Positions 1-9,077 of a stretch of DNA of 50,810 nucleotides are shown piece after piece (positions within the stretch are counted from its first letter, which is position 1; each line of letters begins with the position of its first letter). Both the position numbers and the translations under genes were made by a program. The notes below the pieces were generated by a model. The model was not told where the DNA came from and did not search any database. It was given only the letters and a program-made list of their open reading frames with translations. Origin of the DNA: Spirochaeta sp. (GTDB lineage Bacteria > Myxococcota_A > UBA9160 > UBA4427); the NCBI GenBank assembly GCA_002691025.1, contig NZGT01000112.1:32885-83694 (forward strand), given 5' to 3'.

Positions 1-287
1 ACGGCGTAGTCGCCTTTGCTGGACCTCTGGGCATCTACGGAGGCTGCGTCATCATCGATCATGGACTGGGCGTGGCTTCTCTATACGGACACCTTTCGGA
101 AATCCAGGTGGAGAAAGGGGAGTCCGTCGAAATCGGCCAGACATTGGGCCGATCGGGCAGCACGGGATTGGCGGGAGGAGATCACCTGCACTTCGCCATC
201 CTGGTGGGGGAGGACTATGTCGATCCCCTGGAATGGTGGGATCCCAAATGGCTACGAAGCCATATCGGCGTCCGGCTCGAAAACTAG
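1..287 (+). CDS. M23 (LytM) peptidase, C-terminal fragment
   Basis: This is the 3' end of a gene that starts outside the window; the reading frame is open from base 3 to the TAG ending at 287. The 94 visible residues are the end of a LytM/M23 zinc-peptidase fold. They include a Tyr-Gly-His-Leu stretch (the catalytic His of the YGHL motif) and a late GDHLHF motif carrying the catalytic and zinc-binding histidines. A Val-Asp-Pro-Leu segment follows, as is usual at the end of this domain. Family members cut peptidoglycan cross-links in the periplasm or are inactive activators of amidases. The upstream HxxxD half of the metal site is outside the window, so activity cannot be judged. The sfsA gene follows on the same strand. 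Confidence 0.85.
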   Translation, partial: GVVAFAGPLGIYGGCVIIDHGLGVASLYGHLSEIQVEKGESVEIGQTLGRSGSTGLAGGDHLHFAILVGEDYVDPLEWWDPKWLRSHIGVRLEN

Positions 288-298
288 AATCAACCCGA

Positions 299-997
299 GT
301 GGCTCTTGCGGCGGACCTGAGGGGTCGCCTGCTACGTCGCTACAAACGTTTTCTGGCCGACATAGAACTGGATTCGGGCGAGATCGTAACCGTCCACTGC
401 CCCAATCCGGGCTCCATGAGGGGCACTTCGAAGCCGGGCTCGGCCGTGCGATGCTCCACCAGTGAAAATCCAAAACGCAAGCTCAAGCACACCCTCGAAA
501 TGATCCGGGTGGGTCGCATCTGGGTGGGTCTTCACACCCTGCGCGCCAACCAAATCGCGGCCGAAGCACTGGAGACGGGAACCATTCCCGCACTGCGAGG
601 TTACCCGATTGTTCAACGAGAAATTTCCACCGGGCAATCCCGATTGGATTTCTGCCTGGAAGGACACCCCCAGGATCCAAGAAGAGCCTGGGTCGAAGTC
701 AAGAGCGTCACCATGGCCGAGGGGTCTACGGCCCTCTTCCCCGATTCGGTGAGCGCACGTGCCAAGCGGCACCTGGAAACGCTGGCTACCCGAGTCGAAG
801 CGGGAGACCGAGCCGTCCTCCTCTATGTGGTGCAACGTGCGGACTGCCTGCGTGTCAAAGCCGCGGACGAGATCGATCCCGAATATGCAAAAGCCCTGAG
901 GGAGGCCGCCCGGGTCGGGGTCGAAATCCACGCTGTGCGAGCTCGAGTGCGTGCTACGGAAATCCGATTGGAACGAACCCTCCCGGTCATGGTATGA
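299..997 (+). CDS. sfsA: SfsA family DNA/RNA nuclease
   Basis: This is the sugar fermentation stimulation protein family, a PD-(D/E)xK-type nucleic-acid-binding fold. Seen in the sequence: the RRYKRFLADIEL opening, the conserved VHCPNPGSM block, RLDF, and VEVKSVTM, whose Asp, Glu and Lys would form the metal-dependent nuclease centre. The frame is open further upstream, with ATG codons at 233 and 248, but those starts lie inside the preceding M23 gene. GTG at 299 gives about 232 residues, close to the usual family length, and places the conserved RYKRF block about 13 residues from the start. The start is therefore a judgement; the product is clear. The gene ends 7 bases before mutY and is probably co-transcribed with it. 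Confidence 0.88.
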   Translation: MALAADLRGRLLRRYKRFLADIELDSGEIVTVHCPNPGSMRGTSKPGSAVRCSTSENPKRKLKHTLEMIRVGRIWVGLHTLRANQIAAEALETGTIPALRGYPIVQREISTGQSRLDFCLEGHPQDPRRAWVEVKSVTMAEGSTALFPDSVSARAKRHLETLATRVEAGDRAVLLYVVQRADCLRVKAADEIDPEYAKALREAARVGVEIHAVRARVRATEIRLERTLPVMV

Positions 998-1004
998 ACC
1001 CGGT

Positions 1005-2147
1005 ATGACCGCCGCACCCGAAATCACTTCAGCTCGACTCCGGACCATGCGAAGTCGTCTGCTCAGCTGGTATCTCGAAAATCGACGAGACCTGCCCTGG
1101 CGTCGGAGTCGGGATCCTTTTGCAATCTGGATTTCAGAATCCATGCTTCAGCAGACTCGGGTGGAAACCGTCATCCCCTACTACGAACGTTTTCTATCCC
1201 GGTTTCCCGACGTCGAAACCCTGGCCGACTCGGACATTGAAGATGTATACGGGCTCTGGGCTGGGCTTGGATACTACTCACGAGCCCGAAACCTTCACGC
1301 CGCAGCCAAAATGGTCGTCGAGGAGTATGGGGGAAACCTGCCCGATCACGTCGACGAGCTTCGCCGTCTCAAAGGGGTCGGTCGCTATACGGCCGGGGCC
1401 CTGGCCTCCATCGCATTTGATCGCGAAGAGCCCCTGGTGGATGGAAATGTCATCCGCGTCCTCACACGGTGGCTTGGATGGAGAGACGATGTCAGCAAGA
1501 AAAGCGTAGTCGATGGACTGTGGGAACTCGCGGGGCGACTCGTTCAAGGTCCCCAGCCGGGCGACCTGAATCAGGCCCTCATGGAGCTCGGCGCCACAAT
1601 CTGTATTCCGCGAAGCCCGAAGTGCCCGGAGTGCCCGATCCGCCGAAGCTGCGAAGCGCGAAAAATGGGAGATCCCGAGTCCATTCCGGTCAAGCCCCGG
1701 AAACAGCGGGTCCTGGCCATGCGTGGCGTCGCGGCCTGGATCGAGCGGAAGGGAAGAGTCCTGGTTGTACGACGGGAGGAAGGCGGCCTCCTGGGCGGCA
1801 TGTGGGAATTACCCGGTGGTACCCTCGAGGCCCGAGAACCTTTGGAAAGCGGGCTCAGGCGATGCCTTCAGGAAACGCTCTCCCTTGAAGTCGGCCACCT
1901 TGAAGCGCAAGGCCAGATCGAACATCTATTCAGTCACCGAAAACTGAAGCTCGACCTCTACCGAGCCCATGACGCCAGAGGCCGAGTCCACCGCACAGGC
2001 CTGGCCGAGCACCGTTGGGTTGCTCCTTCTTCCATCGAAAAGCTGCCTCACGGCGGACCCACCCGAAAAGCCCTGGCCTTGCTCGGCCAAGGCTCCGAGC
2101 AGAGTCCCCGGCAATCCCTCCGTACCCATCAGAGCCAGCAGAACTGA
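1005..2147 (+). CDS. mutY: A/G-specific adenine glycosylase MutY
   Basis: MutY removes adenine mispaired with 8-oxoguanine in base-excision repair. The 380-residue protein is full length. It has the catalytic Glu in ESMLQQTRVET (about residue 45), the helix-hairpin-helix LKGVGRYTAGA, and the catalytic Asp in VDGNVIRVLTR (about residue 146). The [4Fe-4S] ligands follow in a C-X6-C-X2-C-X5-C pattern (about residues 200-216). A C-terminal NUDIX-like domain (from about residue 237, with GGMWELPGGTLE) is the part that recognises 8-oxoG. The ATG at 1005 is chosen over an in-frame codon at 951 that would overlap sfsA. The gene overlaps no neighbour and precedes the Smr gene by 11 bases. Confidence 0.96.
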   Translation: MTAAPEITSARLRTMRSRLLSWYLENRRDLPWRRSRDPFAIWISESMLQQTRVETVIPYYERFLSRFPDVETLADSDIEDVYGLWAGLGYYSRARNLHAAAKMVVEEYGGNLPDHVDELRRLKGVGRYTAGALASIAFDREEPLVDGNVIRVLTRWLGWRDDVSKKSVVDGLWELAGRLVQGPQPGDLNQALMELGATICIPRSPKCPECPIRRSCEARKMGDPESIPVKPRKQRVLAMRGVAAWIERKGRVLVVRREEGGLLGGMWELPGGTLEAREPLESGLRRCLQETLSLEVGHLEAQGQIEHLFSHRKLKLDLYRAHDARGRVHRTGLAEHRWVAPSSIEKLPHGGPTRKALALLGQGSEQSPRQSLRTHQSQQN

Positions 2148-2158
2148 AAGGCTCTCTC

Positions 2159-2740
2159 ATGACACAACGCCGAAAGAAACCGGAAAGCCCGAAGGCCGAA
2201 CATGGGAATGAGAAGGGCGGAGAAACCTCCTTCGCGGACCTGATCGAAGAGATCGACGACATTGAGCGCCTCGGGGATGACGATCGGAAAGGCCCCTACC
2301 GAACCGCGCCCTCGCCCCACCCAGGACTCCCATCGGGCGAACCGGACGCAGAGCCCATGCAATTCCCCAAGGATCGCGAGCCACTTCTCGCGCGCCGCGC
2401 GCACCTGAGCCCCCATCGCTTCCATCGTCTCTGCGCGGGACGGATTCCACCCGACGAAACACTGGACTTGCATGGATACGATCGGAATTCGGCACGAGAA
2501 GCCCTCTTCGAAACACTCCAGTCGGCCGCCACCAGACAAGCCGAATGTGTCCTCGTGATTCATGGAAAGGGCCATCGGTCGGAAGGCGGAGAATCGATCC
2601 TGAAAGATTCCATGCCCGACTGGCTGACGGATTCCAGCCTGCGAAGCTGCGTCCTCGGATTTGCCCCAGCCCTACCGCGCGATGGCGGTACCGGAGCGGT
2701 CTACGTACTGCTCTCGAAAAAGACCGGCGAAGATTCGTAG
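2159..2740 (+). CDS. Smr/MutS2-type domain protein
   Basis: A 193-residue protein with a low-complexity, charged N-terminal half (Lys/Glu/Asp/Pro rich) and a C-terminal Smr domain from about residue 100. The domain shows the LDLHG motif followed by a helix (NSAREALFETL) and the HGKG loop (VIHGKGHRS). Stand-alone Smr proteins are nicking endonucleases or RNA-binding proteins; in MutS2 the domain acts in recombination suppression or ribosome rescue. Its place after mutY fits a DNA-repair operon, but that is context only. The ATG at 2159 is used because longer in-frame starts lie within mutY. Confidence 0.85.
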   Translation: MTQRRKKPESPKAEHGNEKGGETSFADLIEEIDDIERLGDDDRKGPYRTAPSPHPGLPSGEPDAEPMQFPKDREPLLARRAHLSPHRFHRLCAGRIPPDETLDLHGYDRNSAREALFETLQSAATRQAECVLVIHGKGHRSEGGESILKDSMPDWLTDSSLRSCVLGFAPALPRDGGTGAVYVLLSKKTGEDS

Positions 2741-2773
2741 CACCGGCTCGTGAGTGTGGCACGCTTGTCCTGG

Positions 2774-4117
2774 ATGACGGAAGAAGTCTCGCCCACTGAA
2801 CAGGATACAATCCGGAGCATTGCGGAAGCCGCTCTCGATGCGGGAGGGCGAGCCCTTGTTGTCGGAGGATCAGTTCGCGACGGCCTTCTGGGACGAACAT
2901 CACGTGACGTCGACGTTGAAGTCCTCGGCCTCGATCTGAACCAACTTGAATCGATCCTGGAACGCTTTGGTCGGACATACCGGGTGGGCCGGGAGTTCCA
3001 GGTCCTGAAGCTGAAATCAATGGATGTCGATTTTTCCGTCCCCGAGAGTCCCGATCTCGGTTTCGAAGACGCTGCGCGCAGGCGAGACCTGACCATCAAC
3101 AGCATGGCGATGGACCCCATAAGCCAGGAGATCCTCGACCCTCATTCCGGTCGCGCCGATCTGGAAGAAGGACGGCTGCGAGCCACCGATGTCCAACGTT
3201 TTGGAGAGGATCCCCTGCGAGCGCTTCGGGTCATGAGATTGACAAGCGAATTGGATATGGAGATCGACCCGGCGCTGATGGAATTGTGCGGGGAGCAGGA
3301 CCTGGAGTCGGTCGCACCGGAACGGGTCTTCTCTGAATTTTCAAGACTTCTCGAAAAAACCCATCGCCCCTCCAAAGGACTGGCCTTTCTCGAAGAATCC
3401 GGGCTTCTGCGTTTCTTCCCAGAACTCGATCGTTTGCGCGGCGTTCCCCAGGACCCGGAGTGGCATCCCGAAGGCGATGTCTGGACACACACGCTTCTGT
3501 CTGTCGATCAAGCCGCCCAGATCAGGCAAGCCAACGAAGAGGACCGACCCCTGATGTGGGCCGCTCTTTGCCATGATCTCGGAAAAGCCGAAAGAACCCG
3601 GCTCGAAGCGGGACGGGTCCGCTCCCTGGGCCACGACACGGAGGGCGCCGAAGTGAGCCAGAAATTCCTGACCCGACTGCAGGCTTCGTCGCTCCTCATC
3701 GAACAGGTGAGCCTCCTGGTCCGACATCACCTCGCGCCCGCTCTCTATGTCGCCCAGGAAGCAGGCCCTCGAGGCTATCGACGATTGGCGCGCCGACTGG
3801 CGCAAGGTCACGTGAACCTCCATCTACTGGAGAGGCTGGCCCGCGCCGATCACTTCGGTCGAACCACCGAAGATGCCCGGGCTCGATCCTTTCCGGCTGG
3901 AAGAGAATTCCTTGAAAAAGCGGAATCCTTTTCGGTCGACAAGGGCCCGATGCCCGACGTCGTCCAGGGCCGTCACCTCATCGCACGAGGATTGCATCCG
4001 GGACGGAAATTCGGCGAGATCCTCGATCAATGCCGAGCCATCCAGGATGAAAGTGGGGAGCGGAACCCGGACACGATCCTCGATCAGGTGCTCTCCCCGG
4101 ATCTTCCAGCCTCCTGA
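2774..4117 (+). CDS. cca: CCA-adding tRNA nucleotidyltransferase with HD domain
   Basis: This enzyme builds or repairs the 3' CCA end of tRNAs. The N-terminal class II nucleotidyltransferase head contains GGSVRD, followed by the metal-binding DVDVE carboxylates and the RRRDLTINSMA motif. A second domain binds tRNA. The C-terminal half carries an HD phosphohydrolase motif (HDLGKAE), as in the E. coli-type multifunctional enzyme, which can also have phosphatase or phosphodiesterase activity. The start is uncertain: ATG 2774 (447 aa) is used, and GTG 2750 in the same frame would add eight residues. Neither has a strong Shine-Dalgarno sequence. This is the last gene of the sfsA-mutY-Smr-cca run, and it is convergent with the SET gene (10-base gap). 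Confidence 0.93.
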   Translation: MTEEVSPTEQDTIRSIAEAALDAGGRALVVGGSVRDGLLGRTSRDVDVEVLGLDLNQLESILERFGRTYRVGREFQVLKLKSMDVDFSVPESPDLGFEDAARRRDLTINSMAMDPISQEILDPHSGRADLEEGRLRATDVQRFGEDPLRALRVMRLTSELDMEIDPALMELCGEQDLESVAPERVFSEFSRLLEKTHRPSKGLAFLEESGLLRFFPELDRLRGVPQDPEWHPEGDVWTHTLLSVDQAAQIRQANEEDRPLMWAALCHDLGKAERTRLEAGRVRSLGHDTEGAEVSQKFLTRLQASSLLIEQVSLLVRHHLAPALYVAQEAGPRGYRRLARRLAQGHVNLHLLERLARADHFGRTTEDARARSFPAGREFLEKAESFSVDKGPMPDVVQGRHLIARGLHPGRKFGEILDQCRAIQDESGERNPDTILDQVLSPDLPAS

Positions 4118-4127
4118 ACCGCTCTTT

Positions 4128-4448
4128 CTATTCTTTCCAGTCCTCACCGTAGTCGATCATGATTTCACGGCTGGGCTGGATATTCCTGAGCGCAAAAAGG
4201 TCCAGGCCGATGAATTCAGCATTCGGGTCGGAGTCGTGATTCAGGAACCGGAGTTCGTTCCTTCCTTCGATGCCCGTCTGCTTGCCATCCTCATCGGTCA
4301 CCCAGAGCACATGGATGCCATCCTGGTTCGTCTCTACTCCCCGGAAGGTTCCGATATAGGAACCGGTCCGAAAGCGACGGACCGCATAGACCCCTTGCCC
4401 GTGAATCGGACTTGCTTTGACTTTGATGCCACTGTGCTCGCCGACCAT
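4128..4448 (-). CDS. small SET-domain protein
   Basis: A 106-residue protein consisting of little more than a SET domain, the fold of lysine methyltransferases. Visible motifs are GQGVYAVRRF and GSYIGTFRGVE near the start, RFLNHDSDPNAEF (the NHS-like AdoMet-binding pseudoknot strand) and the C-terminal IDYGEDW. Together these make the pseudoknot that binds AdoMet and substrate lysine. Bacterial SET proteins may methylate ribosomal or nucleoid proteins; the substrate here is unknown. No pre-SET or post-SET cysteines are present. The gene is divergent from the O-methyltransferase gene (161-base gap) and convergent with cca. Confidence 0.82.
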   Translation of the reverse strand: MVGEHSGIKVKASPIHGQGVYAVRRFRTGSYIGTFRGVETNQDGIHVLWVTDEDGKQTGIEGRNELRFLNHDSDPNAEFIGLDLFALRNIQPSREIMIDYGEDWKE

Positions 4449-4609
4449 GATCTCAACTCCGAAGCCACATGGAAAACCGCGCCCCTGGGCGCCAACATGG
4501 AAAAAGAAGTCTGAAATACTATCTTGGCTTCAAGAAAAAACACGGGGCCTCCATTCTTACCCCATCTCACCGAAAGAAGAGCCGACTTCAACTTGAAAAG
4601 AGAAGATTC

Positions 4610-5272
4610 ATGACGACCGAGCCGAAATCCTTCTATCTTTCGAAAGAAATCCACCAATACCTTCTCGACCACGGAGGGGCGGCCGACCCCATTGGACAGC
4701 GCTTGATCGAGGAAACCCGCAAAATGGGTGGGGTTTCGATGATGCAGATCGCGCCCGAGCAGGGCGCCTTCATGCAACTCCTCGCCAGACTGGTTGGAGC
4801 TCGCAAGGCCATCGAAGTCGGCACCTTTACCGGCTTCTCCGCTCTTTGCCTCGCTCGGGGGATGGGAGAGGGAAGCCGATTGATCTGTTGCGACACCAGC
4901 GAAGAGTGGACGAGCGTGGGGCAACCTTATTGGAAAGAAGCCCAGGTGAGCGATCGGATCGATCTTCGAATCGGTCCCGCCATCGAAACCCTGCGAGCCA
5001 TCGAGGAGGATCAAGGCTTCGATCTCGCTTTTGTCGATGCCGACAAGTCATCCTACGTCGCCTACGGGGAGGAACTGCTTCGTCTCATTCGCCCCGGCGG
5101 ACTGATCATCGTGGACAACGTGCTGTGGGCGGGCGCCGTCGTCGATCACGACAACAAAGAAGACAACACACAGCACATACGGGCCTTCAACGACTGGGCG
5201 ACCGCCGAGGCTCGCTGCGAAAACGTCATGATACCTGTTGGCGACGGCCTTACGTTGATTCGGGTTCGCTGA
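4610..5272 (+). CDS. class I SAM-dependent O-methyltransferase
   Basis: A 220-residue O-methyltransferase of the caffeoyl-CoA/catechol type. The AdoMet-binding motif I is in KAIEVGTFTGFSALCLA. The acidic metal- and cofactor-binding stretch LAFVDADKSSY and the downstream PGGLIIVDNVLWAG are typical of the family. The bacterial enzymes are divalent-metal-dependent and their substrates vary, so the substrate cannot be assigned. The ATG at 4610 is chosen because the longer in-frame ORF upstream reads into sequence without family similarity. Its last 23 bases overlap the 3' end of the convergent pseudouridine synthase gene. Confidence 0.9.
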   Translation: MTTEPKSFYLSKEIHQYLLDHGGAADPIGQRLIEETRKMGGVSMMQIAPEQGAFMQLLARLVGARKAIEVGTFTGFSALCLARGMGEGSRLICCDTSEEWTSVGQPYWKEAQVSDRIDLRIGPAIETLRAIEEDQGFDLAFVDADKSSYVAYGEELLRLIRPGGLIIVDNVLWAGAVVDHDNKEDNTQHIRAFNDWATAEARCENVMIPVGDGLTLIRVR

Positions 5273-6260
5273 CGCCGGCTTCGCCTCGTGCAACACCCAG
5301 GGCTCGCTCGAAATCTTCCGGCGCTGGACACTCGGCCCCGATTTCCTCGAAACGGGCTCTCTGCGCATGAAGCATATGACGTTCGGCACCGAGTACACCG
5401 GGCGTAGCTCCATAGCGGAGATCACCCACCACTGGATGGCCGAAGTGGGACAGACTCGCTCGGATCTGATGAAGAAACCCCGTCCGCGGTCGGATTTCAA
5501 CGAGGCTCGTCGAACCGAAAACCTCAAGCACCTGAACCGCTTGACGAATCTCTCGAGCCCGACCTCGAGCCCGATCCGATTCCGTCGCAACGCGGACCCG
5601 AGCGGGGCGATGCCGGGAAACACAAAGCCAGAGACGCATCTCTTCATCGTGCTCAGACCAACGCGGCTTGCCTTCCACGAGAGCAAGATAGGTTTTCTCC
5701 ACACGATGTTCCGCAAAAGCCCGACGCAAGGTCCGCCAGACAGGCTCCTGCGTGGCCATCAAGAGGACGCCCGAAGTATCCACATCCAGACGATGCACGA
5801 CGCCGCTTCTGAGTCCTCCTTCCCCCACGCCCCGAATCTCAGGATCGAGCTCGGCCACGCAGGAGAGCACGGTCGCCGACTCCTCTTCATCCAGAGGATG
5901 GACTGGCATTCCAGCGGGTTTGGCCAGGGCAAGCCATCCCGACCCACGAGCCAGCTCTTCTGGAATCTCATCTCCGGGTCGGTTCAGATGGATTACCTGA
6001 TCTCGACCCGCTCGATAGACCCCCACCTCGATCAAACCCCGCGAGGGAAGAGACAAGCCTTTGTCACTCAAGCCCAGGGTCCGACCGTCCAGCGAAACCG
6101 CGCCGGAGTCCAGCAGGCGCCGCACCTGCGCTCGCGAGAGCGCCAATTCCGTCGCCAGGAAGAGGTCCAGCCTCGATCCCTGATTCGACTCGACGAGGTT
6201 CAGAAGCCGCGAAGGCGACTCGAGTTCCACGGATACAAGCCCTGAATCCTTCTTTTCCAT
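5250..6260 (-). CDS. RluA-family pseudouridine synthase
   Basis: A 336-residue RNA pseudouridine synthase. An S4-like RNA-binding segment (residues about 28-70, with RLDLFLATELALSRAQVRRLLDSG interrupted by variable residues) precedes the catalytic domain. The domain has LAKPAGMPVHP, the catalytic-Asp motif HRLDVDTSGV and RTGFLHQIRASL. The enzyme isomerises specific uridines in rRNA or tRNA; the site modified cannot be told from sequence. It is a second paralogue of the RluD-like enzyme at 31989-32972 and is more divergent from classical RluD. The ATG at 6260 follows a GAAGGG-type ribosome-binding site. Confidence 0.9.
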   Translation of the reverse strand: MEKKDSGLVSVELESPSRLLNLVESNQGSRLDLFLATELALSRAQVRRLLDSGAVSLDGRTLGLSDKGLSLPSRGLIEVGVYRAGRDQVIHLNRPGDEIPEELARGSGWLALAKPAGMPVHPLDEEESATVLSCVAELDPEIRGVGEGGLRSGVVHRLDVDTSGVLLMATQEPVWRTLRRAFAEHRVEKTYLALVEGKPRWSEHDEEMRLWLCVSRHRPARVRVATESDRARGRAREIRQAVQVLEVFGSTSLVEIRPRTGFLHQIRASLSHFGHPVVGDLRYGATPGVLGAERHMLHAQRARFEEIGAECPAPEDFERALGVARGEAGVSEPEST

Positions 6261-6458
6261 GATTGCCCTTCATCCAGCCGATTTCAGCCCCAGGTGAGTG
6301 TAGCGGGCTCCACTCGACAACCGATCCTCCCCTCGGTTACCCTTCGGCTCCTGCTCACGCCCCCAGAAGATCCGCACGGGAGATACCCCGACGGAAGCCG
6401 CGCGTGATCCTCGGCGCAAAGTCAATCTAGGCCCGTGTGGCCAGATCAGGTCGAATCC

Positions 6459-8087
6459 ATGAGTGAAAACAGCCCGAGACCCAGCCAGATCGCCATCATG
6501 GATACAACACTCCGTGACGGCGAACAGACACCGGATGTCTCGTATACGCCCGCCGAAAAACTGCAGCTGGCGCGCATCCTGCTTCTCGAGGCGGAGGTGG
6601 ACCGAATCGAGATCGCTTCAACCCGGGTTTCCGAGGGCGAGCGCGAGGCCGCTCGAAGTGTCACCCGGTGGGCCCGAAAAGCCCGCGTCATCAAACGCGT
6701 CGAGATGCTCGGATATTGCGATGGCAAGGCTTCCGTGGACTGGATCACCGAGGTCGGCGGAAAAGTCATGAACCTCCTGGTCAAGGGATCTGAAAAGCAT
6801 TGCCGAGGCCAACTGGGCCTGGCCCCGGAGCAACATCGCGAAAGGGTCGAGCAGACGGTGCGCTATGCCCGCCGCAAGCGCTTGACCGTCAATGTCTACC
6901 TTGAAGATTGGTCCAGTGGTGTTCGCGACTCCTTCGACTACGTCTTCTCGATGATCCAGCTGCTTCGCGAGCTCAGGGTCTCTCGAATCTACCTGGCCGA
7001 TACGCTGGGTATCCTGGCCCCCAATGATGTCACTCGATATGTCGGCCTGATGACCTCGACCTGGCCCAATATCGATTTCGAATACCATGGACACAACGAT
7101 TATGGGCTGGCCACCGCCAACTGCCTGGCCGCAGTGGCGGCCGGCGCGCGCGGTATCCACACCAGCGTCAATAGCATGGGGGAAAGGGCCGGAAATTCAT
7201 CGCTCACCGAAGTCGTCACTGCCATCCACGATCACAGTGAAATGCGCACAGCACTCAATGAAAGCCGATTGACAGATCTCGCCCGGATCGTGGAAACCTT
7301 CAGCGGAAAGGATCTCGCCGCCAATGCACCGATCGTGGGGCGTGATGTGTTCACCCAGACCGCCGGCATCCACGCCGATGGCGACGCCAAGGGCGACCTC
7401 TACCATAGCCGGCTTGAGCACACCCGATTCGGCCGAGCGCGCCGCTACGCACTGGGCAAACTTTCTGGCAAGGCTTCATTGGATCACAATCTCGAGCGCC
7501 TCGGCATCGAACTGCCTGCCTCCGACCATGCGATGGTGCTCGAACGCATCATCGAACTGGGTGACAAGAAGCATGTCGTCTCCCCTGAGGACCTTCCCTA
7601 CATCATCGCCGATGTCTTGAAGACGCCCGCAGACCAGATGCTCCAGATTACCCACTACCGTGTCCAGGTGGGTACAAACGAAGAGCCCAAGGCAGAAGTT
7701 TCCCTGAGCCATCTCGGCCAGGATGAAAAAGCGGAAGCCAGTGGCGACGGCGGATACGATGCATTCATGAATGCACTGAAGAAGGCGGCACGGAAGTTCG
7801 ATATCCCGGTTCCCCAACTCGCGGACTTCAAGGTCCGTATCCCGCCGGGCGGACGAACCGGTGCGCTTGTCGAGACCCAGGTGAGTTGGCGAACGGGCAA
7901 GGGGAATCCGAGCTTTCAATCCAACCTCGGAGAGACCTTTACCACCATCGGGGTCGACTCCGACCAGTTGGCCGCCGCCGTCATCGCCACGGAGAAGATG
8001 CTGAACCTGGTCATCCAGAACAGGAAGCCCGTAAAGAAGAGTGGGGCTCGCCGAGCCGCCAAGAAAAAGGCTCGGAAATCGCGCTAG
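6459..8087 (+). CDS. LeuA-family synthase (2-isopropylmalate or citramalate type)
   Basis: A 542-residue HMGL/DRE-TIM synthase. It has the DTTLRDGEQ signature near the start, a metal-binding HGHNDYG motif, NSMGERAGN, and a LeuA allosteric dimer domain near the C-terminus (PPGGRTGALVETQVSW). These enzymes condense acetyl-CoA with a 2-oxo acid: 2-oxoisovalerate for leucine, pyruvate for citramalate and isoleucine. From memory, the long linker with DLPYIIADVLK resembles the form common in Bacteroidetes, where the exact substrate is ambiguous, so neither leuA nor cimA is asserted. The last 18 residues are very basic (KKKARKSR end). The start could also be GTG 6435; ATG 6459 is preferred. The preceding 198 bases, shared with a divergent gene, show no recognisable leader peptide. 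Confidence 0.87.
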   Translation: MSENSPRPSQIAIMDTTLRDGEQTPDVSYTPAEKLQLARILLLEAEVDRIEIASTRVSEGEREAARSVTRWARKARVIKRVEMLGYCDGKASVDWITEVGGKVMNLLVKGSEKHCRGQLGLAPEQHRERVEQTVRYARRKRLTVNVYLEDWSSGVRDSFDYVFSMIQLLRELRVSRIYLADTLGILAPNDVTRYVGLMTSTWPNIDFEYHGHNDYGLATANCLAAVAAGARGIHTSVNSMGERAGNSSLTEVVTAIHDHSEMRTALNESRLTDLARIVETFSGKDLAANAPIVGRDVFTQTAGIHADGDAKGDLYHSRLEHTRFGRARRYALGKLSGKASLDHNLERLGIELPASDHAMVLERIIELGDKKHVVSPEDLPYIIADVLKTPADQMLQITHYRVQVGTNEEPKAEVSLSHLGQDEKAEASGDGGYDAFMNALKKAARKFDIPVPQLADFKVRIPPGGRTGALVETQVSWRTGKGNPSFQSNLGETFTTIGVDSDQLAAAVIATEKMLNLVIQNRKPVKKSGARRAAKKKARKSR

Positions 8088-8096
8088 GGCGGGACC

Positions 8097-9077
8097 ATGC
8101 AGAAAGCCAGATCGATCGTCTGCTTGTGCCTACTCGGCTTGATTTGGGTGGGCTGCAAATCCGTTGCCCAGAAGAAGGCCGAAGCCCCTTACGGACCCAC
8201 CGAAAGCGTCCTTGAAGTGGTGGCTGTACTCCGTCGCTACGTTCCCGACGACACCTACCGTTTTCCGCCCCCCACCGACTTCACGGGCCGGAACGCATAC
8301 CGTTCTACGCTTCTGAGAATGGAAAGCATCGAGAGTATCCACGCCAACGCGCTCCGCAGTGGCTACATGAAACCCGTGGTCCACTTTTCCAAAGGCCGAT
8401 CCCTGGAACGCCTCCGAGCCTACGATCTGGCGCAAAACCAATACCTCGAAGTGGAGAAGCTCGACTCACCACTCAAGGAGGAAGCCCAGCACAGCGCAGA
8501 AGTCTGTGGGCGTATCCATGAAGCGGTCCTGATCGGAATCCAGGACCCGAACCCGATGAACGAAGGGGAGAAGGTCTCCCAAGAGGCAGCCGACCAAACC
8601 CCCGAAGAAGTCACTCAGGCCCTGGAAGAGCGGGTGGCTCTCCTGGCCTTTCTGAAAGACGAGGAAAAAGGCTCTCATTACCAGTATGTGATCTCCGAAG
8701 AAATCGAGCGAGCCGACCAGACCCGAGCGGCCTGGTTCGTCAACAATCGGTACCGTATCCCCGACGGGCAACTTCGAGCCCTCGCGGAACTCCAAAGGGT
8801 GGTGCGACGTCACCCAGGAAGCAAGAACCGACTGGAGCATATGCTTGCACTCGCCGAACTCTATGATGATCTGGCCCACGAATATGTGGACGCGGTTCCG
8901 CCTGCCAGCCTCAACTTCGACCCCGCTCTCTTCCAGGACCTGGTGGATCCCGCAACCCAGATCTATGAGTCCGTGGCGGCCCACGACGGCACGACCCAGA
9001 AACTGGAAGCCGCCCGCAGACTTGAAGCCTTCCTGGCCTTCACCTTGACGGTAGACCGTGACCGATTCACACACTGA
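8097..9077 (+). CDS. putative lipoprotein, helical, function unknown
   Basis: Not recognised. The 326-residue product begins with a short basic stretch, a hydrophobic segment and a lipobox-like end (LIWVGC, Cys about residue 20), so it is probably a lipidated exported protein. The rest is hydrophilic and predicted mostly helical, with patterns such as KGRSLERLRAYDLAQNQYLE that resemble TPR-type helices. This would suit a scaffold in the periplasm or at the outer membrane. It starts 9 bases after the LeuA-family gene, and its 3' end overlaps the next gene by 20 bases, so the pair is very likely co-expressed. Confidence 0.72.
   Translation: MQKARSIVCLCLLGLIWVGCKSVAQKKAEAPYGPTESVLEVVAVLRRYVPDDTYRFPPPTDFTGRNAYRSTLLRMESIESIHANALRSGYMKPVVHFSKGRSLERLRAYDLAQNQYLEVEKLDSPLKEEAQHSAEVCGRIHEAVLIGIQDPNPMNEGEKVSQEAADQTPEEVTQALEERVALLAFLKDEEKGSHYQYVISEEIERADQTRAAWFVNNRYRIPDGQLRALAELQRVVRRHPGSKNRLEHMLALAELYDDLAHEYVDAVPPASLNFDPALFQDLVDPATQIYESVAAHDGTTQKLEAARRLEAFLAFTLTVDRDRFTH

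Noticed and set aside
5367-6245. Plus-strand ORF opposite the RluA-family gene
   Set aside because: It mirrors a real pseudouridine synthase gene and lacks coding signals.
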